Below, piece after piece: positions 6,323 to 11,140 of a stretch of 11,140 nucleotides of DNA. Source of the stretch: Candidatus Woesearchaeota archaeon (lineage in GTDB: Archaea > Nanobdellota > Nanobdellia > Woesearchaeales > 21-14-0-10-32-9). Position 1 is the first letter of the stretch. The number at the start of each line of letters is the position of its first letter. The translations under genes and the position numbers were made by a program. The DNA lies in assembly GCA_007116295.1 (NCBI GenBank), contig SKIS01000022.1, forward strand, positions 1 to 11,140, written 5' to 3'. The notes under the pieces were generated by a model that worked only from the letters and a program-made list of their open reading frames with translations, did not search any database and was not told the origin of the DNA.

Positions 6323-6759
6323 AAGATGTTCAAGAGTTTATTGGTAGTAACTTTTTTTTTATAATAATTAGTTTAGTGCTGTTTTGGCTTTTAGGACCTT
6401 TATTAGTAGGTCTTTTGATTTTAACGTGTCTTATTACTCTTGGAAGATTATTTGTTTTTAAGAAGAGGAAGGCGCAGCCGAAAATAGTTCGATTTGGTTT
6501 TTTAGATGAGCTTCTAACTGAGCTTCAAACAAGGAGTTTTATTAGTGGTCATGTTGCTCGAATCGTTTTAATCTTTACAGTGCTTTCTTTACACTACCAC
6601 TTATCTTTCTTGTTAGGGATTCTTTTTGGCTTGGCTTTAGGAGGTTTTAGAGTCAAGAAAGGTTTTCATGATTGGACAGATGTGTTTGGAGGAATAATAA
6701 TAGGTATTTATAGTGGCATAAGTGGATATTTCTTTTGGTTTTTTATGTTTTTAATTTAG
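6319..6759 (+). CDS. Minimal PAP2-like membrane phosphatase
   Basis: This 146-residue, mostly hydrophobic protein carries the three spaced motifs of the PAP2 lipid phosphatase superfamily. K51-x6-R58 matches KxxxxxxRP with Pro replaced by Phe. S76-G77-H78 matches PSGH with Pro replaced by Ile. R111-x5-H117-x3-D121 matches SRxxxxxHxxxD with Ser replaced by Phe. The residues that bind phosphate and form the phospho-histidine are thus all there. Membrane segments lie at about 10-46, 80-110 and 122-146, probably four to five helices against six in typical members. Likely substrates are isoprenyl or phospholipid phosphates (inference). The ATG at 6319 overlaps the methyltransferase stop. A T-rich terminator, the first copy of the 40-bp repeat, follows 2 nt after the stop. 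Confidence 0.75.
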   Translation: MKDVQEFIGSNFFFIIISLVLFWLLGPLLVGLLILTCLITLGRLFVFKKRKAQPKIVRFGFLDELLTELQTRSFISGHVARIVLIFTVLSLHYHLSFLLGILFGLALGGFRVKKGFHDWTDVFGGIIIGIYSGISGYFFWFFMFLI

Positions 6760-6761
6760 TT

Positions 6762-6801
6762 TTTTTCGTGTTTGTGCTTGTTTTTTTTGGTTTTTTCTTA
6801 G
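6762..6801 (+). repeat. 40-bp direct repeat, copy 1, T-rich terminator
   Basis: This copy is identical over 40 bp to 7343-7382 (offset 581); flanking bases differ on both sides. It contains runs of 5, 8 and 6 T around CGTGTTTGTGCTTG and GG, and ends CTTAG. It begins 2 nt after the PAP2 stop, so it probably terminates that operon; archaeal intrinsic termination needs T-runs without a hairpin. It also marks the left edge of the toxin-antitoxin cassette. Confidence 0.92.
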
Positions 6802-6806
6802 AAAAA

Positions 6807-6843
6807 TATAAATATACTGTGGTATACTTAAGTATAAGGTGAT
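6807..6843 (+). promoter_or_regulatory. Promoter with tandem operator and Shine-Dalgarno of the RHH-RelE module
   Basis: TATAAATA (6807-6814) follows an A-rich stretch that could be a BRE. Directly after and overlapping it are two interlocked inverted repeats of the form TATAC-N4-GTATA: 6813-6826 (spacer TGTG) and 6823-6836 (spacer TTAA, giving the perfect 14-bp palindrome TATACTTAAGTATA). Their centres are 10 bp apart, one helical turn, as expected for cooperative binding by a dimeric ribbon-helix-helix repressor. The sites cover the predicted transcription start near 6836. The Shine-Dalgarno GGTGAT is at 6838-6843. Confidence 0.75.
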
Positions 6844-6846
6844 AAT

Positions 6847-7086
6847 ATGTCTGCCACAACAATAAAACTACATCAAGACACAAAGAAAAAACTAGATACA
6901 TTTAGAGAATATAAAAATGAAAGCTATGACGAAGTAATAAAAAAATTAGTCTATATTGCAAAAAGCGCCAAAGCAGATCCTGAATTAAGCAAAGATACTA
7001 TTATAGCTATAGAAAAAGCTAGACAAAGAATAAAAAAAGGAAATTTTGTAACAGAAGAAGAAGCTAAAAAAAGATTAGGTTTCTAA
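6847..7086 (+). CDS. Ribbon-helix-helix antitoxin of a RelE module
   Basis: This 79-residue protein is the probable antitoxin and autorepressor. The N-terminal MSATTIKLHQDTKKKLDTF, a basic strand followed by a helix and then NESYDEVIKKLV, is the pattern of small archaeal RHH/VapB-like antitoxins (TTIKLxxxTKxxLDxxKxxxNESYDEVI). The C-terminal half (AIEKARQRIKKGNFVTEEEAKKRLG, 54-78) resembles the toxin-wrapping tail of RelB-type antitoxins. The start is fixed by GGTGAT 3 nt before the ATG. The toxin gene begins 1 nt after the stop codon. The tandem TATAC-N4-GTATA operator upstream is its likely binding site (inference). Confidence 0.85.
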   Translation: MSATTIKLHQDTKKKLDTFREYKNESYDEVIKKLVYIAKSAKADPELSKDTIIAIEKARQRIKKGNFVTEEEAKKRLGF

Positions 7087-7087
7087 T

Positions 7088-7342
7088 ATGTACGAATTAA
7101 TATTTGATGAAGAAGCTATAAAATATTTAGAAAAACTTCCTCAACAAACTTCTAAAAGGATCTTTAAAAAGTTAAACAATGCCAAAAAGGAGCCTCACAG
7201 GTACTTTGAAAGATTAACTAACAGAAAAGAATACAAGCTCAGAGTAGGGGAATACAGACTTATCGCAGACATAACTAAATCCAAGTTAATCATTTACATA
7301 ATAACAATCGGACATAGAAAAAATATTTACAAAAAGTTATGA
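7088..7342 (+). CDS. relE: RelE/ParE-family toxin
   Basis: This 84-residue protein has the RelE fold signature: FDEEAIKYLEKLPQQTSKRIFKKL at the N-terminus, then the central strands EYKLRVGEYRLIADI (48-62) and the end IIYIITIGHRKNIYKKL (68-84). The basic residues Arg52, Arg57, His76, Arg77 and Lys78 and the Tyr81 near the end match the positions used by mRNA-cutting RelE toxins on the ribosome, so interferase activity is more likely than a gyrase-targeting ParE activity (inference). The gene starts 1 nt after the antitoxin stop. The second copy of the 40-bp repeat begins directly after its TGA. Confidence 0.87.
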   Translation: MYELIFDEEAIKYLEKLPQQTSKRIFKKLNNAKKEPHRYFERLTNRKEYKLRVGEYRLIADITKSKLIIYIITIGHRKNIYKKL

Positions 7343-7382
7343 TTTTTCGTGTTTGTGCTTGTTTTTTTTGGTTTTTTCTTAG
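7343..7382 (+). repeat. 40-bp direct repeat, copy 2, T-rich terminator
   Basis: This copy is identical to 6762-6801 and starts at the first base after the RelE stop codon, so it is the likely terminator of the toxin-antitoxin operon and its right boundary. Together the copies enclose a 581-bp repeat-plus-cassette unit. Confidence 0.92.
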
Positions 7383-7429
7383 TAATCGTTTTTAAGAATT
7401 GTTTTTATTTATTTTATTGGTGATAAAAA

Positions 7430-7600
7430 ATGAGTTTAACAGAAAAACAAGAAAAGCAATTAAAAAATATGCCTGCGATAAGTAATAAAATTTTGAAAAG
7501 CAAAGATGGTCAGTTCATCATTCACAAAACTGAGATTGTGAGCATAAAACCTATTGCTTACTACGAAGCAGTTTTAGCCTCTGAAGAAGAGGCATCTTAA
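7430..7600 (+). CDS. Small protein of unknown function (56 aa)
   Basis: A short frame starts at ATG 7430, 5 nt after a clear Shine-Dalgarno GGTGAT (7419-7424), and ends in TAA at 7598-7600, followed at once by a T8 run (7601-7608) that can terminate transcription. The 56 residues (MSLTEKQEKQLKNMPAISNK..., ending AVLASEEEAS) contain a Lys/Gln-rich helix, a central segment DGQFIIHKTEIVSIKPIAYY that looks like two beta strands, and an acidic tail. There is no signal peptide, membrane segment or cysteine. I do not recognise a family. The combination of Shine-Dalgarno, regular codon use and terminator argues that it is real. It converges on the 5S rRNA gene with a gap of under 20 nt. Confidence 0.7.
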   Translation: MSLTEKQEKQLKNMPAISNKILKSKDGQFIIHKTEIVSIKPIAYYEAVLASEEEAS

Positions 7601-7608
7601 TTTTTTTT
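7601..7608 (+). terminator. T8 terminator of the 56-aa gene
   Basis: Eight consecutive T directly after the stop codon at 7598-7600, just before the 3' end of the opposing 5S gene. It fits an archaeal oligo-T terminator. Confidence 0.55.
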
Positions 7609-7618
7609 GAATAGAAAA

Positions 7619-7734
7619 GTGGGACAGCTTCTTAGTGTTCCCATGCATAAGCACAGTACGTCTAAGACGTGGGCGTTCTTGACTTCTGTGTTCGAAATGG
7701 GAACAGGTAGAGCAACGCCGCTATGGCCGTCCTA
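7619..7734 (-). rRNA. rrf: 5S ribosomal RNA
   Basis: On the minus strand the conserved 5S core is readable: GGCCATAGCGGCG near the 5' end, CCCATTTCGAACACAG and AGAAGTCAAG (loop B/C, helix III region), then a helix IV/V region with GTACTG, and GGGAACAC toward the 3' end. The terminal helix I closes: GGACGGC (7732 down to 7726) pairs with GCTGTCC (7628 down to 7622), including one G-U pair. The length of about 115 nt is typical. Ends are estimated from helix I and could be off by a few bases. No 16S or 23S gene is adjacent, so the gene stands alone, as is common in DPANN and some other archaea with split rRNA operons. A TATA box lies about 25 bp upstream. Confidence 0.93.
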
Positions 7735-7754
7735 GTATATGGGAATAATTCTTT

Positions 7755-7764
7755 ATTTATAAAT
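7755..7764 (-). promoter_or_regulatory. TATA box for 5S rRNA
   Basis: ATTTATAAAT is centred about 25 bp upstream of the estimated 5' end of the 5S RNA, in the short gap after the upstream minus-strand gene. The 5S RNA is therefore probably transcribed from its own promoter. Confidence 0.65.
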
Positions 7765-7772
7765 TTTTAGTC

Positions 7773-8474
7773 TCAGCTAAAAAGAGTTTCTATAAATTTT
7801 AAGGGTCTGTAAAAAGTTAGCCTGCTCATTCTTTGTTTTAGTTTAGAGCCTTGTCTTAAGATAGATTGATTATGTAAATGTACTTCTTTTAATATGAATA
7901 GTTTTTGTAAGGTGCCATCAAGGGTTTTATTGATGTCTTTAACATTAACACCTAGTTTTTTAAGCTCTTTTTTGGCTTCTTTTTGTTTACTTTTTGCTTT
8001 ATGTTCTATTTCTTCAAAATAATGTATCAGGCTTTGAATTTCTGCTTGAGTGTTTTCTAGTTCGTCAAAGTCCACAACATAGTATCCCAAATTTCTTTTT
8101 AAATTCCTCAAATTATTTTTGTAGTGTTTAAGGAAACCTTTACTTTTATTTTTTTGCTCTATTAACCTATTTTTTTCTTGAATATAATTTATTAGGCTTT
8201 GAAGAAGATAGATTGCTTTATCTGTTTGGCTGATTATGACTTCTTCTATTTTCAATATGTTGCTTATCTCTAAGTCTCTTTTAAGCTCTAAACTTAAGAA
8301 ATTATGTTTTTGAACAAACTTATTTTTTGCATCTTTTAAAATCTTTATATCTTTAGGAAGGGTCGGTTGTAATTCTTCATAACCTCCTATGTCATCTTCT
8401 AAAAAGCTTCTATCTATATTTAGTTCAGATATTTTTTGTTCAAACAGCCTTTTCGCGCCATAAGTATAATCCAT
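7773..8474 (-). CDS. Helical, coiled-coil protein of unknown function
   Basis: This 233-residue protein is rich in Lys, Glu, Leu and Asn, with no signal peptide and no cysteine. Several long amphipathic helices are likely: about 5-25, 40-70, 75-105 (ISQTDKAIYLLQSLINYIQEKNR), 110-130, and 138-172 (AEIQSLIHYFEEIEHKAKSKQKEAKKELKKLG), the last probably a coiled coil. The C-terminal region (about 205-233) is basic: SILRQGSKLKQRMSRLTFYRP. I recognise no family. The ATG at 8474 is supported by a TATA box centred 27 bp upstream; an AGGAG on the way is too far from the ATG to act. The gene is followed directly by the 5S promoter. Its style resembles the partial helical protein at the right end of the window, but I see no clear sequence match. 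Confidence 0.7.
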   Translation of the reverse strand: MDYTYGAKRLFEQKISELNIDRSFLEDDIGGYEELQPTLPKDIKILKDAKNKFVQKHNFLSLELKRDLEISNILKIEEVIISQTDKAIYLLQSLINYIQEKNRLIEQKNKSKGFLKHYKNNLRNLKRNLGYYVVDFDELENTQAEIQSLIHYFEEIEHKAKSKQKEAKKELKKLGVNVKDINKTLDGTLQKLFILKEVHLHNQSILRQGSKLKQRMSRLTFYRPLKFIETLFS

Positions 8475-8496
8475 ATAATATAGTTACATCAACTCC

Positions 8497-8527
8497 TTTA
8501 TAATTATTTTTACGAAATATTAATATA
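8497..8527. promoter_or_regulatory. Divergent pair of TATA boxes
   Basis: Minus strand: AATTATAAA (8497-8505) is centred 27 nt before the ATG at 8474. Plus strand: TATTAATATA (8518-8527) is centred about 30 nt before the ATG at 8553. Neither gene has a usable Shine-Dalgarno, so both are probably leaderless. Confidence 0.6.
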
Positions 8528-8552
8528 TTCATTTTTCTAAATATGATTTGTT

Positions 8553-8819
8553 ATGACAAGATATCGTCCTTTCAAAAGCACAATTTCGAGATCTTACAAG
8601 AAAAAAAGCTGGGATGCGAAGTCAGTTCTTAAAATAGCTATTCCTTCCGTATTTTTATTTGTTCTTTATGAAAGCTGTCAGCTTAATAACGAAATCCAAG
8701 AGCTTCCATCTCACAGACTAGAGTATTTTAATAAGAATTTGTATAAACCATTTAATTTGTCTTTTGAAAAAAAAGAAATGGCTATTGATAGCTTAGAGAG
8801 TTTGTTAAAAGATTTTTAG
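8553..8819 (+). CDS. Small single-pass membrane protein of unknown function
   Basis: This 88-residue protein has a strongly basic N-terminus (RYRPFKSTISRSYKKKSWDAK, about 10 basic residues in 25), one hydrophobic segment at about 26-40 (VLKIAIPSVFLFVLY) and a C-terminal part of mixed charge (about 42-88). By the positive-inside rule the N-terminus should be cytoplasmic and the C-terminal 45 residues outside; alternatively the segment is an uncleaved signal anchor. The only cysteine (C42) directly follows the membrane segment, but the sequence before it does not make a good lipobox. No family is recognised. It precedes the glycosyltransferase by 37 bp, but that gene has its own TATA box. Confidence 0.65.
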   Translation: MTRYRPFKSTISRSYKKKSWDAKSVLKIAIPSVFLFVLYESCQLNNEIQELPSHRLEYFNKNLYKPFNLSFEKKEMAIDSLESLLKDF

Positions 8820-8825
8820 CCAAAA

Positions 8826-8833
8826 TTTATAAA
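8826..8833 (+). promoter_or_regulatory. TATA box for the glycosyltransferase
   Basis: TTTATAAA is centred about 27 nt before the ATG at 8857, and no Shine-Dalgarno follows it, so the mRNA is probably leaderless. Confidence 0.65.
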
Positions 8834-8856
8834 AAAAATTGTTCTTCTAAGTATTT

Positions 8857-9516
8857 ATGAAATTATTAGTTGCGATTCCTGCGTATAACGAAGACCAAGT
8901 CATAGGAGGAGTTATAGACGACATAAAAAAAGAAGGCTACAAGCACATACTAGTAGTTGATGATGCTAGTAGCGACGATACAGCGATTATTAGTGCTAAG
9001 AGAGGAGCTCAAGTTTTAAAACACAGACAAAACAAAGGAGCGGGAGGGGCTACTAGAACTGCGTTGAGGTATGCTTTCAATAACGATTTTGATTTTGTCG
9101 TATTAATGGATGCGGATGGCCAACACGATCCAAAAGACATAGCTGGCTTAACTAAGTACAAAGATTTTGACGTGGTGCTTGGCTATAGAAAGCTTCGTAA
9201 AATGCCTTTCACAAAAAAAATTGCTAACATAACTGGAAACATCATAACTTGGATTTTTTTCGGTCTTTACGTGAAAGATTCTCAGAGCGGGTTTAAAATG
9301 CTAAACAAAAAAGCTATGAGTAAAATAAAGATTACTTTTGAAAGGTACGAGTTTTGCTCTGAGATAATCGGTGAAATAAAAAGAAATCATTTAAGATACA
9401 AGCAAGTCCCTATAAAAACCATTTATACGGAGTACAGCGAAGGAAAAAGGTATCAAAATATCTTTAATGGCTTTAAAATGGTTTATAGGATTATTCAAAA
9501 CAAGTTAAAGAAATAA
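8857..9516 (+). CDS. GT2-family glycosyltransferase, polyprenyl-phosphate sugar transferase type
   Basis: This 219-residue GT-A fold enzyme of the dolichol-phosphate mannose/glucose synthase group probably transfers a sugar from a nucleotide donor to a polyprenyl phosphate at the inner membrane face. Motifs: VAIPAYNED at 5-13, ILVVDDASSDDT at 31-42, NKGAGGATRTAL at 59-70, the metal-binding DADGQHDP at 85-92, then KDSQSGFKMLNK and YEFCSEIIGEIKR, the acceptor-side motifs of DPM1-like and GtrB-like enzymes. There is no C-terminal membrane domain, so it is of the short, DPM1-like form; the GNIITWIFFGLYV stretch may dip into the membrane. The donor sugar cannot be told. Such enzymes feed archaeal N-glycosylation or glycolipid synthesis. 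The 3' end overlaps the converging VKOR gene by 12 bp. Confidence 0.9.
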   Translation: MKLLVAIPAYNEDQVIGGVIDDIKKEGYKHILVVDDASSDDTAIISAKRGAQVLKHRQNKGAGGATRTALRYAFNNDFDFVVLMDADGQHDPKDIAGLTKYKDFDVVLGYRKLRKMPFTKKIANITGNIITWIFFGLYVKDSQSGFKMLNKKAMSKIKITFERYEFCSEIIGEIKRNHLRYKQVPIKTIYTEYSEGKRYQNIFNGFKMVYRIIQNKLKK

Positions 9517-9879
9517 GAAGAAAAGCCAGAAATTAATTATGTAGCTCCCTATGCAAATAACACAATAATTTTCTTGAACTATAAGTGTTATGAACGCCAG
9601 ATAAATAGTGAAAAATACTGCTCCTAAAACAGCAACTAGGCTAATAACGTAAAGATCCAAGTAAGTTGTTAGCATAAGGGTTAAATAAAAAAATATTCCT
9701 AGAAGAGAATTGTGAAATCCTAAAACCTTGGCGTATTCACTTTTGAAAGCTTTTGAGCAACTAATACTTTTTGCCAAATCACAAAAAGGCTTATATTTCT
9801 TGTTTTTTAGTTTGAAGCTTACAAATAAGCTATACAAAGAGAGTAAGAGGCCTATGACGCTCAAAATATATATTTGCAT
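9505..9879 (-). CDS. VKOR-family disulfide-generating membrane protein
   Basis: This 124-residue membrane protein is related to vitamin K epoxide reductase; microbial homologues reoxidise a thioredoxin-like partner with quinone and so make disulfides in exported proteins. All four redox cysteines are present: the loop pair C33 and C41 (FCDLAKSISCSKAFKSEYAKVLG) and the active-site CxxC C106-V-I-C109 (NYCVICIGSYIINFW). The conserved GFHNSLLGIFFY follows the loop pair. Four hydrophobic segments are visible (about 3-22, 55-75, 80-103, 107-124). There is no fused thioredoxin domain. The ATG at 9879 is chosen over a TTG at 9909, which would only add ten residues before the first membrane helix; a TATA-like TTGATAAA lies about 27 nt upstream of the ATG. 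Confidence 0.88.
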   Translation of the reverse strand: MQIYILSVIGLLLSLYSLFVSFKLKNKKYKPFCDLAKSISCSKAFKSEYAKVLGFHNSLLGIFFYLTLMLTTYLDLYVISLVAVLGAVFFTIYLAFITLIVQENYCVICIGSYIINFWLFFLFL

Positions 9880-9924
9880 AACCTTATTTAATAAGAAGGA
9901 GTTTATCAATTTTTTTGAAAAAAG

Positions 9925-9932
9925 TTATAAAA
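9925..9932 (+). promoter_or_regulatory. TATA box for the SDR gene
   Basis: TTATAAAA is centred about 26 nt before the ATG at 9955. This spacing selects that ATG over the TTG at 9949 and implies a leaderless transcript. Confidence 0.65.
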
Positions 9933-9954
9933 CAAAGCCCTTTACTCCTTGTCA

Positions 9955-10758
9955 ATGGAGAAATTAGCATTAGTTACAGGGGCTAGTAGAGGACTTGGGA
10001 GAGAAATAGCTAAGATTTTAGCTCAGCAAGGACATCACGTTATAGGCGCAGCGAGGTCTGTTGGCCCTTTACAAGAACTCGCTAAAGAAACAAAAGGAAG
10101 CTACTTTTCCTTTGACGGATACGATCTTAACTCTGTAAGAGAGCTAGCTAATCACACTTTTGAAAAATCAAAGGAATATTTAGATTTAAAAATAATTATT
10201 GCAGCAGATAATCACGAAGATGCTACTGTTGGAGAAGGCGCTGATAAAAGATATACTACTCTTGAAGATTTTGATGATGATTTTATAAGAAAATCAAAAC
10301 TTTTAGCGGTTGAAGGACCTCTTGAGATTTACAAGTTTTTCAAAGAAAGAACTCTTAACTTCAATTTTTTTTACATAAGCTCTCAAGCTGCAAAAGAAGA
10401 ATTTTGGGATAAAGGAAATGGTATTTATGGCCCTAATAAGAAAGCTGTCGAAGAGGCGCTTTCTAACTACCTTAACGCAACTAGTATAAGATTTCCTTTT
10501 ATAGATACAGATATGGCTGACAAGCTCTTACACCAACTTGCTTACGTAGAACCTTTTGTTCACGTCGGAGGAAAACCAGGGGATACTTACGAAGATTTGT
10601 TAAAAAAGCCTCTTAAAAAGAAAAAAGACTTATTTTTACCTTTAAACCATGTCGCTAAAGACACGGCGGCGTTCACGCTTGGAAATAAAGAAAACTTTGG
10701 AGTTGTTTCACCAGGAGTTTGGGAATACACCAAAACCGTTGAAGACTTCAAAAACTAA
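9955..10758 (+). CDS. Short-chain dehydrogenase/reductase
   Basis: This 267-residue NAD(P)-dependent oxidoreductase has a Rossmann fold. The cofactor loop is TGASRGLGRE (residues 8-17), with VIGAARSV (28-35) at the end of the second strand; the Arg there suggests NADPH preference. The catalytic Ser lies in FYISSQAA, and the Tyr/Lys pair in IYGPNKKAVEEAL (YxxxK). The usual NNAG strand is replaced by IIIAADNHED, an unusual variant, and the C-terminal part has an insert rich in Lys (LKKPLKKKKDLF). The protein ends after FGVVSPGVWEY, near the usual length. The substrate cannot be told; the sugar-related neighbours offer only a weak hint. The first ATG is preferred over TTG 9949 because of the TATA spacing. 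Confidence 0.87.
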   Translation: MEKLALVTGASRGLGREIAKILAQQGHHVIGAARSVGPLQELAKETKGSYFSFDGYDLNSVRELANHTFEKSKEYLDLKIIIAADNHEDATVGEGADKRYTTLEDFDDDFIRKSKLLAVEGPLEIYKFFKERTLNFNFFYISSQAAKEEFWDKGNGIYGPNKKAVEEALSNYLNATSIRFPFIDTDMADKLLHQLAYVEPFVHVGGKPGDTYEDLLKKPLKKKKDLFLPLNHVAKDTAAFTLGNKENFGVVSPGVWEYTKTVEDFKN

Positions 10759-10762
10759 AGGC

Positions 10763-10770
10763 TTATAAAT
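10763..10770 (+). promoter_or_regulatory. TATA box for the last gene
   Basis: TTATAAAT is centred about 26 nt before the ATG at 10793. It is only 14 nt before the in-frame ATG at 10781, which is too close to lie downstream of the transcription start. Confidence 0.6.
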
Positions 10771-10792
10771 AAAAAAAACTATGTTGTTTTTT

Positions 10793-11140
10793 ATGGAAAA
10801 AGAAGATTTCATTTTTAAGGACTATCAGACACTTATTTCTAATGCGCAAAGTAGAAATGAACTCTTGCCTATAAGCGAGGTTTTAGTTAACTCAGCAAAA
10901 TTATCACAGCTTAAAAGAATTTTAGCAAGCGATATACAAGTTCATAATTCGCTAAATGATTATTTAGCAGATACAAAAAAAGAATTGATGTCTGTTAGAA
11001 ACACTATAGCTAATTCTAATCCTATAAACATACATCGTATAAGGGTTTTGTCCACAATAGATTATTTTAATAAGTTAGTTAAAACATTTCAAAAAAGAAA
11101 AGACTTTTTAAATGCAGAAAACAAAGCTTTATTTTCTAAA
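10793..11140 (+). CDS. Helical protein of unknown function (3' end outside window)
   Basis: A frame open to the window end gives 116 residues, starting MEKEDFIFKDYQTLISNAQS. It is almost entirely predicted helix, with heptad-like leucine/isoleucine spacing in LPISEVLVNSAKLSQLKRILASDI and DYLADTKKELMSVRN, and no signal peptide, membrane segment or cysteine in the visible part. I recognise no family. The start at 10793 is chosen over 10781 because the TATA box at 10763-10770 fits only the former. Codon use is Lys/Leu/Asn-rich like the rest of the window. A coiled-coil or bundle protein similar in style to the one at 7773-8474 is possible, but a common origin is not shown. Confidence 0.7.
   Translation, partial: MEKEDFIFKDYQTLISNAQSRNELLPISEVLVNSAKLSQLKRILASDIQVHNSLNDYLADTKKELMSVRNTIANSNPINIHRIRVLSTIDYFNKLVKTFQKRKDFLNAENKALFSK

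Noticed and set aside
6762..7382. CRISPR array or insertion sequence formed by the 40-bp repeats
   Set aside because: Only two copies, spaced by a two-gene operon, T-rich and asymmetric; no transposase and no terminal inverted repeats.
7601..7772. tRNA gene next to the 5S rRNA
   Set aside because: The GTTCGAAAT-like stretch near 7690 that resembles a T-loop belongs to the conserved 5S core; no cloverleaf could be formed around it.
9880..9909. TTG at 9909 as start of the VKOR gene
   Set aside because: Adds ten residues before the first membrane helix with no Shine-Dalgarno, and the TATA-like sequence would then overlap the coding start.
9728..9967. 79-codon plus-strand frame over the VKOR gene
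   Set aside because: Antisense to the conserved VKOR frame and runs into the SDR promoter and start.

Overview
The window looks like a piece of chromosome from a small-genome, AT-rich archaeon, most likely a DPANN-type lineage (inference). The archaeal signs are visible directly. Most genes have a TATA box centred 26-30 nt before the ATG, which implies leaderless mRNAs. The remaining leadered genes use the archaeal Shine-Dalgarno sequence GGTGA(T). Terminators are T-runs without GC hairpins. The gene families (NFACT/RqcH, a Trm4-sized m5C methyltransferase, paired AbrB/PIN and RHH/RelE modules, an unlinked 5S rRNA gene) fit archaea. The first two genes, metK and uvrB, are of bacterial type, which suggests old transfer from bacteria.

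Layout, left to right. 2-2157 (+): the 3' end of metK overlaps a complete uvrB by 4 nt. 2268-2835 (+): an AbrB-type antitoxin overlaps a PIN-domain toxin. 2869-3924 (+): an RqcH-like protein ends before its NFACT-R domain. 3917-5407 (-): a two-gene export operon encodes a secreted Arg-rich coiled-coil/Ig-like protein and a very acidic lipoprotein, and neither mature protein contains lysine. 5408-5473: a short divergent promoter. 5474-6759 (+): an m5C RNA methyltransferase overlaps a small PAP2-like membrane phosphatase. 6762-7382: an RHH/RelE toxin-antitoxin cassette lies between two identical 40-bp direct repeats, with a tandem operator over its promoter. 7430-7600 (+): a 56-codon unknown gene. 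7619-7734 (-): 5S rRNA with its own TATA box. 7773-8474 (-): a helical protein of unknown function. 8553-8819 (+): a small one-pass membrane protein. 8857-9516 (+): a GT2 glycosyltransferase. 9505-9879 (-): a VKOR-family disulfide-forming membrane protein. 9955-10758 (+): an SDR oxidoreductase. 10793 to the end (+): the start of another helical unknown.

Links between genes. The envelope theme recurs: secreted protein, lipoprotein, PAP2 phosphatase, glycosyltransferase and VKOR. The secreted protein carries exactly two cysteines in its Ig-like domain and could be a client of the VKOR. MetK makes the S-adenosylmethionine that the methyltransferase uses. Two type II toxin-antitoxin modules lie within 5 kb. 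The parts most worth following are the lysine-free export operon, the repeat-bounded toxin-antitoxin cassette and the shortened RqcH. I see no tRNA gene, CRISPR array, transposase or replication origin.
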